Origin: JBGAHD01 sp044226395 | GTDB lineage: Bacteria > Pseudomonadota > Gammaproteobacteria > Xanthomonadales > Ahniellaceae | DNA length: 64,000 nucleotides | Direction of reading: 5' to 3' | Assembly: GCA_044226395.1 (NCBI GenBank) | Contig: JBGAHD010000002.1 | Span: 1,195,413 to 1,259,412, forward strand | In this document: positions 1 to 7,996 of the stretch, in pieces | How the letters are laid out: the number at the start of each line of letters is the position of its first letter | How positions within the stretch are numbered: the stretch's first letter is position 1 | Notes under the pieces: generated by a model | Database searches by the model: none | What the model saw: the letters and a program-made list of their open reading frames with translations, nothing else | What the model was told of the DNA's origin: nothing | Program-made: the position numbers and the translations under genes

Positions 1-522
1 CGCGCTCGATTGCACCGCCTGAGCAGCCGCGCCGCGACCGAGCAAGGCCCATTCAACGAAGTCCTGACCCGGCGAATAGCCGTTCGCGCCCCAGCCCACC
101 ACCTCGCCGGCACCGGTGACGACGAACAAGGTCGAATCCCGCGACGAACCGCCGAAACCATCGAGCAACGGATGATGCTGCGGCGTCACCTTGACCGTGA
201 AGGTCTGCGTGTTCGCGCCATCATTGATCGTGTACGACACGTTGCCCAGGCGCCACCCCGTCATGCTGCCGCAGTCGGCCGCGACCGTGAGCGCCACGGG
301 ATCGAGCGACACGCACGTGTACGGCGCCACGCGATCGCTCGCCGGTCGACTGACCGTGAAGTTCGTGGCGATGCGCCACTGCACCTGGGTCACCGACGGC
401 ACGGTCTCGAAGCCATTGGCGAACAGCGGCGCGGTGCTTTGCGCCCCCGCGGGCGCGAACGCGCCGATACCCGCGAGCAGCAGGCAGACCCGAAACGAAC
501 GAAGTGGCGAACAAGCCTTCAT
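1..522 (-). CDS. Secreted RCC1-like repeat protein, N-terminal part (runs off window)
   Basis: An uninterrupted minus-strand frame of 174 codons starts at ATG 520-522 behind a GAGGGG ribosome binding site and is still open at base 1. The first 27 or so residues form a signal peptide ending near PAGAQS. The mature protein begins with LFANGFE, a short motif I associate with secreted proteins of Xanthomonadales. Near the cut edge the text TGAGEVVGWGANGYSPG resembles the start of an RCC1 beta-propeller repeat (xxVxxWGxNxxGQLG), preceded by a beta-rich domain with two Cys. An extracellular or periplasmic RCC1-type protein is the best guess; the repeat count is unknown because the rest lies outside the window. 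The next gene is divergent. Confidence 0.6.
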   Translation of the reverse strand, partial: MKACSPLRSFRVCLLLAGIGAFAPAGAQSTAPLFANGFETVPSVTQVQWRIATNFTVSRPASDRVAPYTCVSLDPVALTVAADCGSMTGWRLGNVSYTINDGANTQTFTVKVTPQHHPLLDGFGGSSRDSTLFVVTGAGEVVGWGANGYSPGQDFVEWALLGRGAAAQAVQSSA

Positions 523-673
523 GACGACCCCTCGAATGAACTGTCGAACTACCCGCGATCCGGGTTCCGCGCCTAGTACGCTGGGGGCCGGGACAAAGCC
601 TCACCGTGTCCGCGTCGCTGCCTATTTAGGTAGGCTAGGTCGGGCGCTGGGAGCGCCATCGAGCGAGGTTCGC

Positions 674-1312
674 GTGATCGACCTGTTGTTGATCGAGGAT
701 CACCCGCTGTTTCGCGAGGGGCTGGATTCGGCCTTGGCGCGCCTGGCGCCGCGGTGGCGATTGATCGGCGTCAGCGGCGTGGCCGCGGGCCTCGAGGTGC
801 TGCGCGAACGCGGCGACGCGATCGGCCTGATCCTGATCGACTGGATGTTGCCCGACGGTGATGGTCTGTCGGGCCTGCGCGTGATTGGCGCGGCCATGCC
901 GCACATCCCGCGCGTGCTGATCTCGGGCCGTGGCGATCGCGACATCGTCGATCGCGCGCGCCGCGCCGGCGCCAGCGGCTTCATCCCGAAATCGTTGGAC
1001 GTGCGCGAGATGCTCGCGGTGATCGAGATTCTGCTCGATGGGGGTACTTGGTTTCCCGCCGAGGTTCCCGCGACCGCGGGCGCGCCGCCGGCCGCGCGCG
1101 CCGACGGCGATGACGTGGCGATGAGCCCGCGCCAACTCGCGGTGCTGCGCTTGCTGTGCCAAGGCTGCAACAACAAACAAATCGCGCGTGAGCTCGACAT
1201 CGCCGATCGCACGGTGCGCGCAAACCTGACCGAGTTGTTCCGCCTGCTCGGCGTGGCCAGTCGCACGCAGCTGGTGATCGAGGCGCAAAAGCGCGGGCTC
1301 GATCGCGCGTGA
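674..1312 (+). CDS. NarL/LuxR-family response regulator
   Basis: A 212-residue two-domain response regulator. Residues 1-118 are a receiver domain with acidic pair Glu8/Asp9, phosphoacceptor Asp56 (LIDWMLPDGDG) and conserved Lys106 (FIPKS). Residues 148-208 are a LuxR-type helix-turn-helix (MSPRQLAVLRLLCQG, then NNKQIARELDIADRTVRANL). The frame is open much further upstream, but homology begins at GTG 674 (reads IDLLLIEDHP), which follows a GAGCGAGG site, so I chose that start. The stop overlaps the GTG start of the hybrid kinase by 4 bp (GTGA), so the two are translationally coupled and probably cognate. It is a DNA-binding output regulator; its targets cannot be read from the sequence. Confidence 0.9.
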   Translation: MIDLLLIEDHPLFREGLDSALARLAPRWRLIGVSGVAAGLEVLRERGDAIGLILIDWMLPDGDGLSGLRVIGAAMPHIPRVLISGRGDRDIVDRARRAGASGFIPKSLDVREMLAVIEILLDGGTWFPAEVPATAGAPPAARADGDDVAMSPRQLAVLRLLCQGCNNKQIARELDIADRTVRANLTELFRLLGVASRTQLVIEAQKRGLDRA

Positions 1313-3111
1313 ACGCCGCCATCGCCCCGATCGCGCATCCGCCGCGCGTCAGCGACGCGCGCATTCGCCTGGAATGCGTGCGCGAGTTGTACAAGCAGAT
1401 TCCCAACAGCTTCATCGCGGCGATGGTGGTGACGGTCTACATGGTCGCCACGCAGTGGGACAAGGCGCCGCCGCGCGCGATCGGCTGGTGGTTGGCCACG
1501 CAGGCGCTGGCGCAGGCGCACCGGTTCTGGGTCTATGGTGCCTATCGGCGCGCCGAGGCGCGCGGCGCCATCGATATCGACAGCGCCGATCGCTGGGCGC
1601 GGCACTATGCCGCGTACATGCTGGGCGCGGGCTTGGTGTGGGCGTCGTGCGCGTACTGGTTCCTGGTGCCGGGCAATGCCTACGCGCAGGCGCTGACCAT
1701 GTGCGGGTTGTACGGCATCAGCGCCGGCGCGGTGCCGGGCAATGCCTATCATCCGCCGGCGATTCATGGCTTTCTCGCGGTGATCTTTCTCGGCGTGTTC
1801 GCGCGGCTGCTCGCGATCGGCGATTTCGATCACGTGGCGCTGGGGCTGGCGTCGTTGTTGTTCATGGCGATCATGATGCTGTTCGGGCGCGTGCAGACGC
1901 GCTTTCTGCGTGAGTCGATCCGCATGCGCTTCGAACGCGCGGAACTGGTCGAGGCGCTGTCGCGGCAAACCCGCGAAGCCGAACAAGCGCGCGAACGCGC
2001 CGAGCAATCGAACCTGGCCAAGTCGCAATTTCTCGCCGCGGCCAGTCACGATTTGCGTCAGCCCTTGCATGCCTTGGGTTTGTTCTCGGCGTCGCTGCGT
2101 GATTTCAAGTTGTCCGAGGACCAGCAGCGCGTCGTCGCGCGCATCTACGCCAATATCGATGCGCTCGAGGCCTTGTTCGATGAGTTGCTCGATATCTCGC
2201 GGCTCGATGCCGGCACGGTGCGACCGACCATCGTCGATCTGCGCGCCGAGCCCTTGTTGCAAGGTCTCGCGCAACGCTATCGACCGCTGGCCGAGGCGCG
2301 CGGCCTGAGTCTGCGCTGTCGCGTGCCGGCCGATGCCGTGTTGCGCGCCGACGCGGTGCTGCTCGAACGCATGCTCGGCAATCTGCTCGCCAATGCCGTG
2401 CGCTATACCGAGCGTGGCGGCATCGCGCTGACGTGTCGTCGTCGCGGCGATGCGTGGCTGCTGCAAGTGTGGGACACGGGCATCGGCATCGCCGCCGATC
2501 AGCACGCGCGCATCTTCGAGGAGTTCTATCAAATCGGAAACCCCGAACGCGATCGCGCCAAGGGCCTGGGGCTGGGTCTGTCGATCGTGCAGCGCCTGGG
2601 TGCCTTGCTCGCGCTGCCGATCAGCTTGCGCTCGCAACCCGGACACGGCAGCCAGTTCGCGCTGCGCGTGCCGCGCGGCGATGCCGAGGCCATCGTGACG
2701 CCCGCGCCCGAACCCGCGTCGTCAACGGCGGACTTGATCACGGGCCGCGTGATCGCGGTGATCGACGACGAGGAGAGCATCCGCGAAGGCATGGCGGGCC
2801 TGCTCGCGCAATGGGGCGTGCGCGCGGTGGTCGCGGCTGATCTCGCCGACTGCGAAGCGGGCCTGGCGCGACTGGGCGCGGCACCGGCGCTCGTGATCGC
2901 GGATTTTCGCTTGCGTGATGTCTCGGGCACCTCGGTCATCGACGCTTTGCGCGCGCGCCACGGCGCTGGCGTTCGCGGCCTGATCATCACCGGCGACGTG
3001 GCGCGCGAGAGTCTGCAGGCCGCGCGCCGCGCCGGTTATCCAGTCTTGCACAAGCCCGTGCGGCCGGCGCAGCTGCGCGCGTTGTGCAATCACTTGCTGG
3101 CCGAGCCTTGA
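1309..3111 (+). CDS. Hybrid sensor histidine kinase with C-terminal receiver
   Basis: A 600-residue membrane kinase. Residues 35-195 hold about five to six hydrophobic segments with no periplasmic sensor domain. A coiled linker (205-235) leads to the dimerisation/phosphoacceptor domain with His247 in ASHDLRQPLHALGLF. The HATPase domain follows, with N-box LLANAVRYTE, DTGIGI and GLGLGLSIV. The last 120 residues are a receiver (VIDDEES; Asp in IADFRLRDVSG; Lys in LHKPVRP). The architecture matches hybrid kinases that pair with NarL-type regulators, and the start codon overlaps the stop of one (674-1312). Phosphate would pass from His to the attached receiver or to the partner. The input signal is unknown; a seven-helix-like sensor could read membrane state or a small molecule. 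Confidence 0.9.
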   Translation: MNAAIAPIAHPPRVSDARIRLECVRELYKQIPNSFIAAMVVTVYMVATQWDKAPPRAIGWWLATQALAQAHRFWVYGAYRRAEARGAIDIDSADRWARHYAAYMLGAGLVWASCAYWFLVPGNAYAQALTMCGLYGISAGAVPGNAYHPPAIHGFLAVIFLGVFARLLAIGDFDHVALGLASLLFMAIMMLFGRVQTRFLRESIRMRFERAELVEALSRQTREAEQARERAEQSNLAKSQFLAAASHDLRQPLHALGLFSASLRDFKLSEDQQRVVARIYANIDALEALFDELLDISRLDAGTVRPTIVDLRAEPLLQGLAQRYRPLAEARGLSLRCRVPADAVLRADAVLLERMLGNLLANAVRYTERGGIALTCRRRGDAWLLQVWDTGIGIAADQHARIFEEFYQIGNPERDRAKGLGLGLSIVQRLGALLALPISLRSQPGHGSQFALRVPRGDAEAIVTPAPEPASSTADLITGRVIAVIDDEESIREGMAGLLAQWGVRAVVAADLADCEAGLARLGAAPALVIADFRLRDVSGTSVIDALRARHGAGVRGLIITGDVARESLQAARRAGYPVLHKPVRPAQLRALCNHLLAEP

Positions 3112-3254
3112 GGCGACTCACGCGCGGGCAAGCGCTTCCTCGACCAAGTGCGCAGAGGTCGTGGCGCGACGCCTCACGAGCCGAGGGCGCGCGTCTTCGC
3201 GGATTTAGTCGGCGCGACCATATGGGCCGGCGCGCCCTCATCGGGCGAAGGGGG

Positions 3255-3692
3255 TCAGGTGGCGTCGGTGACGTAGTCGACGCTGAAGCCGGCGTCGCTG
3301 GCCGCGCGCGTGGTCGTCTCGCAGCATTGTTCGGTGCGAATGCCCGAGACGATGACGCGGCGAATGCCACGCTCGTTCAACCATGCCGCGAGATCGGTGC
3401 CCGCGAGCGCGCTGTGGCGATGCTTGTGCACGGTGACATCGGCGTCGAACGCGGTCAGGCGCTCGATCGGTCGCACGAGGCCCGAGGACACGGTGAAATG
3501 GGGATCGCCCGAACTTTCCGGATCGACGTGAAAGATGCGCGCGATCGGCAAGCCGCGCGCTTGCGCGCCAACGATCAGCGCGTTTTGCGCGCGCAGATAG
3601 TTCGGCATCTCGGTGGCGTCGAAATAGCCGCGATGACGAAAGCTTTCCTGCGCGTCGATCACCAGCAGGGCGGTGCCGGGGGTGTTGGCCAT
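3255..3692 (-). CDS. Isochorismatase-family cysteine hydrolase, C-terminally short
   Basis: A 145-residue protein of the isochorismatase/nicotinamidase fold. The catalytic triad is visible: Asp13 (LLVIDAQESF), Lys90 (TVHKHRHSAL) and Cys123 (GIRTEQCCETTT). ATG 3690-3692 follows an AGGAG site, which fixes the start. The protein stops right after SVDYVTDAT, where relatives of about 180-190 residues continue for another 30-40 residues. The triad is intact, so it may still fold, or it may be a recent truncation. It is divergent from the GlxA-type regulator at 3856; this pairing is common and suggests that regulator controls it. The substrate is unknown, perhaps an amide or N-carbamoyl compound. 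Confidence 0.8.
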   Translation of the reverse strand: MANTPGTALLVIDAQESFRHRGYFDATEMPNYLRAQNALIVGAQARGLPIARIFHVDPESSGDPHFTVSSGLVRPIERLTAFDADVTVHKHRHSALAGTDLAAWLNERGIRRVIVSGIRTEQCCETTTRAASDAGFSVDYVTDAT

Positions 3693-3855
3693 GGTCGATC
3701 TCCTGTTGCGAGGAGGCGGCGTTAGGCTCGCCGAGGACTCGCCACGAGACCGCCGGAAGACGCTTACGCGCAAAACGGACATCGCCGGGGCCCGCCAGGC
3801 CGCCTGAAAAGCGGGCTGGGGTCCGCGGGCGACGCGTCGACGCGCGTCGAGCCCG

Positions 3856-4887
3856 ATGCGCGAAACCGACATATCCGCGCGGGGCATCTCCGTTGCCGAC
3901 GCGAGAGCGGCGGCGACGCCGATTCCGGTCTACGTGGTGCTGTACGACGGCGTGCTACTGCTCGACCTCGCGGGCATTGCCGAGCCCTATCGCATCGCCA
4001 ACCGGTGGGCGCGCGACAACGATCGCCCCGAGCCCTTCGCGCTGCGCTTCATCGCCGAGCGCGAGCAGGTCACGTGTTCGTTGCGCCTGTCGATCACGCG
4101 CGACGCGCCCTTGCCCGAGCGTGTCCCCGACAAGGCGTGGCTGATCGTGCCCGGCGGCATCGAGTCGGTCGAGCGCCTGGACTTGCCGTCGACGCGTCGA
4201 CTTGTCGCGTGGTTGCGCGCGGTCGCGACGCAACCGGCCAAGCGCATCACCGTGTGCTCGGGCGCGCTGCTCGCGGGCATGGCTGGCTGGCTTGACGGCC
4301 TGGCCTGCACCACGCATCACGATCTGATCGCGGCACTGCGCCGCGTCGCGCCCAACGCCAAGGTGGTGGAGAACCGCATCTTCGTCGACATCGGCATCGC
4401 CACCAGCGCCGGCATCACCGCCGGCATCGATCTGGCGCTGTGGACCATCGGGCGAAAGTGCGACATCGGGCTTCCGCTCGGCGCAAAGTTTCGCGGTGGC
4501 GGCGGCATCAAGCTGCTGTTCGCGCGCCGTGTCGGCGACGATCCGCAGATCTCGCCCTGGCTGATGCATCGCAATCACCTGCACCCGGCCGTGCATCGCG
4601 CGCAAGACGCGGTGGCGCGCGCGCCGGCGCGGGCCTGGACGCAGCACAGCATCGCCGCCGCGCACGTGGGCGAGCGTCATCTCAATCGCCTGTTCCTGGC
4701 GCAGACCGGCGTGACGCCGCGCGACTATGTGCAGCAACTGCGGTTGGCGCTGGCGCGAAGTCTCCTGGCCGAGCCGCGTTGCACGGTCGAACGCGCGGCG
4801 GCGGTGGCGGGGTTCTCGTCGGCCAATCATCTGCGCCGCGCATGGCGGCGGACCTGTGGCGAAGCGCCAAGGCGCGCCGCGGCCTGA
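3856..4887 (+). CDS. GlxA-family (DJ-1/PfpI plus AraC HTH) transcription regulator
   Basis: A 343-residue regulator. Residues 23-195 form a DJ-1/PfpI-like domain (VYVVLYDGVLLLDLAG; VPGGIE; TVCSGALLAGMAG with Cys134 at the nucleophile-elbow position; TSAGITAGIDLAL). Residues 248-340 are an AraC-type double helix-turn-helix (VGERHLNRLFLAQTGVTPRDYVQQLR; then VERAAAVAGFSSANHLRRAW). Such proteins usually sense a small nitrogen-containing ligand and control nearby catabolic genes, here probably the divergent hydrolase 163 bp upstream. Residues 199-221 (RKCDIGLPLGAKFRGGGGIK) read unlike the helical linker seen in relatives, which is normally rich in Ala, Val and Arg. A pair of compensating frameshifts, real or from sequencing, could explain this; the reading frame is otherwise continuous. 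Confidence 0.85.
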   Translation: MRETDISARGISVADARAAATPIPVYVVLYDGVLLLDLAGIAEPYRIANRWARDNDRPEPFALRFIAEREQVTCSLRLSITRDAPLPERVPDKAWLIVPGGIESVERLDLPSTRRLVAWLRAVATQPAKRITVCSGALLAGMAGWLDGLACTTHHDLIAALRRVAPNAKVVENRIFVDIGIATSAGITAGIDLALWTIGRKCDIGLPLGAKFRGGGGIKLLFARRVGDDPQISPWLMHRNHLHPAVHRAQDAVARAPARAWTQHSIAAAHVGERHLNRLFLAQTGVTPRDYVQQLRLALARSLLAEPRCTVERAAAVAGFSSANHLRRAWRRTCGEAPRRAAA

Positions 4888-5067
4888 GGCCCAACCGCGC
4901 GAGTTCCCAAAACCTCGCTTGCACGCCTGCAAATGGCTTTGGCCGTTTTCCTGCTGGCGCCGCGACGACGTCGGGCGCAGGATGCCGGCCCATCAGGACG
5001 CCGCCGCCGCGAGGGTGGGTGGCGGATCAACGCGCCTCAAGCGCGCGCATCACTCGAAGGAGACGAT

Positions 5068-5682
5068 ATGAGACTCTACTATTCCCCCGCCGCCTGCTCG
5101 ATGTCGCCCAATATCGTCGCGCACGAACTGGGCCTGGACGTGCAGCTCGAGAAAGTCGACCTCAAGACCCATCGCACCATCGACGGCGGCGACTACTACG
5201 CGATCAATCCCAAGGGCTACGTGCCGGCGCTGCAGCTCGATGACGGCTCGCTGCTGACCGAAGGTCCGGCGATCGTGCAGTACCTGGCCGACCTCAAGCC
5301 CGCCGCCGGCCTCGCGCCCGCGCTCGGCACGATCGAGCGTTATCGCTTGATGGAAACGCTGAACTTCATCTCGACCGAGTTGCACAAGGGCTTCAGCCCG
5401 CTGTTCAACCCGGCCACGCCCGACGCGTGGCGCGCGATCGTGATCGATCGTCTGAATCAGCATTTCGCGCGCCTCGAAGCGCATTTCGCGACGAAGGACT
5501 TTGTCTTCGGCGATCGCTTCTCGGTGGCTGATGCGTATCTGTTCACGGTCATCAGCTGGTCGCGCTTCGTGAAGGTCGACATCAGCAAGTACGCCGCCAT
5601 CGGTCGCTATCTCGAGCGCATCGGCGCGCGCCCGGCCGTGCGTCGCGCCATGGCCGAGGAAGGTCTGATCAAGGCCGCTTGA
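5068..5682 (+). CDS. Glutathione S-transferase, bacterial beta-class-like
   Basis: A 204-residue cytosolic protein, the usual size for the family. The N-terminal thioredoxin-like domain starts MRLYYSPAACSMSPNIVAHE, with Tyr5 and Cys10 at the positions used by beta-class enzymes, and carries the glutathione-binding turn VPALQLDDGSLLTEGPAIVQYL (cis-Pro and Glu-Gly). The all-helical C-terminal domain contains FVFGDRFSVADAYLF, the N-capping box. ATG 5068 follows GAAGGAGA. It conjugates glutathione to electrophiles or acts as a peroxidase; the substrate cannot be told. A glutamate-cysteine-ligase-like gene lies downstream, but 306 bp away. Confidence 0.92.
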   Translation: MRLYYSPAACSMSPNIVAHELGLDVQLEKVDLKTHRTIDGGDYYAINPKGYVPALQLDDGSLLTEGPAIVQYLADLKPAAGLAPALGTIERYRLMETLNFISTELHKGFSPLFNPATPDAWRAIVIDRLNQHFARLEAHFATKDFVFGDRFSVADAYLFTVISWSRFVKVDISKYAAIGRYLERIGARPAVRRAMAEEGLIKAA

Positions 5683-5988
5683 TCGACACTCGCCCCGCGC
5701 GCGCTTCGCCCCAGGGCGGGCACGCGCGCGGGACGAGACTCCATGTGGCGCGGGCGCGACGCGCCTGACTGGCGTTGTCGCCGTCGCGCCGCGCTTCATC
5801 GCGCACGGCTTCGGGCCATTCGCACGGACCGTTCGACGCTTCGCGAGGCAAGCTGCGGGCGATCGGGAAAAATGCCTTCGCGCGCGGTGAAAATGCCCGC
5901 GAGCGGCGTTAAGACTCGCGCCCAATTTGTTAACGGATTTCTCAAGTTTCGTGATCTAGCGTGCCTCTCCCCCGCGGAGAAGGCCACC
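5683..5988. other. Intergenic region with AT-rich promoter-like stretch
   Basis: There is no convincing gene in these 306 bases; the frame of the downstream ligase stays open through it but reads as low-complexity Arg/Ala. Bases 5905-5960 are markedly AT-rich for this genome (GTTAAG, CCAATTTGTTAACGG, ATTTCTCAAG) and probably hold the promoter of the ligase gene. I could not choose one -35/-10 pair with confidence. Confidence 0.4.
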
Positions 5989-7245
5989 ATGACCCCACTC
6001 GCTCGCGATGAATTCACCTTCGGCATCGAGGAAGAGTTTTTTCTGATCCAGCCGGGCAACGGCAATGCCGTGCCGCGCGTGCCCAAGCTGCTGCTCAAGG
6101 CCTGTCGCAAACGCATCGGCGAGCATGTCTCGCCGGAAATGCTGCAATCGCAGATCGAACTATCGTCGCCGGTGTTTTCATCCTGCGCGCAGGCGCGCGC
6201 GGAGATGACGCGGCTGCGCGCGGAACTCGCCGACGTGGTTGGCGCGATGAACTATCGTCTGGTCGCGGCCGGCACGCATCCCCTGGCGTCATGGACCGAG
6301 CAACGTCACACCGACAAACCGCGTTACGAACGGCTGATGGACGATTTCCAGATCATCGGCCGACGCAACGTGCTGTGCGGCCTGCACGTGCACGTAGCTA
6401 TTCCCGAGGGACTCGATCGCGTGCGTCTGATGAATCGCGTCTTGCCATGGCTGCCGCTGTTCCTGGCGCTGTCGACCTCGTCGCCGTTCTGGAATCGTCA
6501 GCGCACGGGCTTGCTCAGTTATCGCCAGGCGGCGTATGACGAATGGCCGCGCACGGGCATTCCCGATCATTTCGCCGACGAGGCCGAGTACAACGCCTTC
6601 GTCAACGTGCTCGTGCGCGCCGGCGCGGCGCGCGACGCGAGTTTTCTGTGGTGGGCGATTCGGCCGGCGACGCGCTATCCGACCTTGGAGCTGCGCATCG
6701 CCGACAGTTGCACGCGCGTCGAGGACAGTCTGGCGATCGCCGCGTTGTATCGGTGCTTGATTCGACGCCTGGCGCGCACGCCCGACTGGGGCACGCCGTG
6801 GCTGCCGTGGACGCGGCGCGTGATCGACGAGAATCGCTGGCGCGCCAAGCGTCATGGCATCGAGGCGCAGTTCATCGATCCGGCCGATGGCGGCACGCGC
6901 TCGTGCGCGCAATGGCTCAACACGCTGCGCGTGGAATTGGCCGACGACGTGCGCGCGCTCGGCTGCGAGGCCGCGATGGCGCGGCTGACCACGATCATGG
7001 CGCGCGGCACCAGCGCGCACGAGCAACTGGCCGTGTATCGCGCGGCGCGCGATGGCGGCGCGACGCGCGTCGAGGCCTTGCGTCGCGTGGTCGACTGGCT
7101 GGTCACCGCCACGGTGCCGCGCGCGAACGCGATCGACGCGGCCGACGAGGGCGTGGATGACGCCACCGAGACCACCGAGCCCTTCGCGCCGCCCGTCGCG
7201 CGCGGCCTCGTGGCGCCGCCGGAGGCCGCGTCGGCGTTGGCATGA
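5989..7245 (+). CDS. YbdK-type carboxylate-amine ligase (GCS2 family)
   Basis: A 418-residue member of the glutamate-cysteine ligase type 2 family (PF04107). Visible motifs are FTFGIEEEFFLI (metal/ATP-binding Glu residues), the SQIELSSPVF segment, GLHVHVAIPEG, and TLELRIADSCTRVEDSLAIAA. The ATG at 5989 follows GGAGAAGG at a good distance. YbdK proteins have weak gamma-glutamyl-cysteine ligase activity and their true substrate is debated, so this may or may not make glutathione. The last 45 residues (from ADEGVDD onward) are acidic then Pro/Ala-rich, probably disordered, and not part of the catalytic fold. Confidence 0.9.
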   Translation: MTPLARDEFTFGIEEEFFLIQPGNGNAVPRVPKLLLKACRKRIGEHVSPEMLQSQIELSSPVFSSCAQARAEMTRLRAELADVVGAMNYRLVAAGTHPLASWTEQRHTDKPRYERLMDDFQIIGRRNVLCGLHVHVAIPEGLDRVRLMNRVLPWLPLFLALSTSSPFWNRQRTGLLSYRQAAYDEWPRTGIPDHFADEAEYNAFVNVLVRAGAARDASFLWWAIRPATRYPTLELRIADSCTRVEDSLAIAALYRCLIRRLARTPDWGTPWLPWTRRVIDENRWRAKRHGIEAQFIDPADGGTRSCAQWLNTLRVELADDVRALGCEAAMARLTTIMARGTSAHEQLAVYRAARDGGATRVEALRRVVDWLVTATVPRANAIDAADEGVDDATETTEPFAPPVARGLVAPPEAASALA

Positions 7246-7338
7246 TCCCGGGCGCCTCGGCGCGCGTCGGATGTCGACGCGCGCCGGTGGCGCCGGTCGT
7301 GGCGCGGTCTGCTATCTTCGCGCCATACGGAGGGAGCC

Positions 7339-7575
7339 ATGCCCAAACTGTTCGATAACGAGAGTGGTCGCCTGCTCGGCGTCATCAGTCAGGCCGATGT
7401 CGATTTTCTGATCACCCAGCTCGAGGAAGAGTCGAGCGACGATCAGGATTACTGGATCGATCCCGACACGCTCGAATATCTCGCCGACGCCGGCGCGTCC
7501 AACAATCTGCTGGGCCTGTTGCGCGAAGCCGGCGCGGCCACCACCGGATTGGAAATTCGCTGGGCCGCGGATTGA
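7339..7575 (+). CDS. Small conserved acidic protein of unknown function
   Basis: 78 residues behind a clear GGAGGGAG site. It begins MPKLFDNESGRLLGVIS and carries an acidic run (EEESSDDQDYWIDPDTLE). I recall similar short proteins in Xanthomonadales and other proteobacteria, sometimes mislabelled galactosyldiacylglycerol synthase. There is no signal peptide, membrane segment or catalytic motif. The stop is 5 bp before the likely ATG of the MAPEG gene, so the two are co-transcribed. Confidence 0.75.
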   Translation: MPKLFDNESGRLLGVISQADVDFLITQLEEESSDDQDYWIDPDTLEYLADAGASNNLLGLLREAGAATTGLEIRWAAD

Positions 7576-7580
7576 GCGCG

Positions 7581-7964
7581 ATGTTGCTGGTCGCCTGGGT
7601 CGTGTGGCTGACCGTGCTGCTGCAGATCGGCGCGGTCGTGGCGGTGAGTCTGGCGCGTCGCCGTCACGGCATTCGCGCGCCGGCGACCACGGGTCATCCC
7701 GCGTTCGAGCGCGTCTATCGCGTGCAGGGCAACACCACCGAGTCGACCCTGGCCTTTCTGCCGGCCTTGTGGCTGACCGCGCAGTACGCGAGCGCGACGC
7801 TGGCCGGCATCGTGGGCCTGATCTGGGTTGTGTCGCGCGCGTGGTATGGCGTGGCCTACGCGCGCGAAGGCGGGCGGCGTGGTCCGCCCTACATCATCAG
7901 CATGGTGGCGGTGGCGATCCTGATCGTCGCCGCGGCCGTGGGCATGACGCGCGCGATGCTGTGA
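7581..7964 (+). CDS. MAPEG-family membrane protein
   Basis: A 127-residue protein with four predicted membrane helices, the layout of MAPEG proteins (membrane-associated proteins in eicosanoid and glutathione metabolism). The signature segment FERVYRVQGNTTESTLAFLPALW corresponds to the conserved helix-2 region (ExNxxE-like). ATG 7581 is chosen; a TTG at 7572 would overlap the previous stop and is less likely. Bacterial members are mostly uncharacterised, some having glutathione transferase activity, which fits a neighbourhood with a GST and a GCS2-family ligase. Confidence 0.85.
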   Translation: MLLVAWVVWLTVLLQIGAVVAVSLARRRHGIRAPATTGHPAFERVYRVQGNTTESTLAFLPALWLTAQYASATLAGIVGLIWVVSRAWYGVAYAREGGRRGPPYIISMVAVAILIVAAAVGMTRAML

Positions 7965-7996
7965 GCCGCGCGCTCGCCGAGTAACACGGAGGACCG

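Noticed and set aside
700..2646. Long antisense open frame opposite the response regulator and hybrid kinase
   Set aside because: Arg/His/Gln-rich low-complexity translation without domains; a by-product of GC codon bias opposite well-conserved genes.
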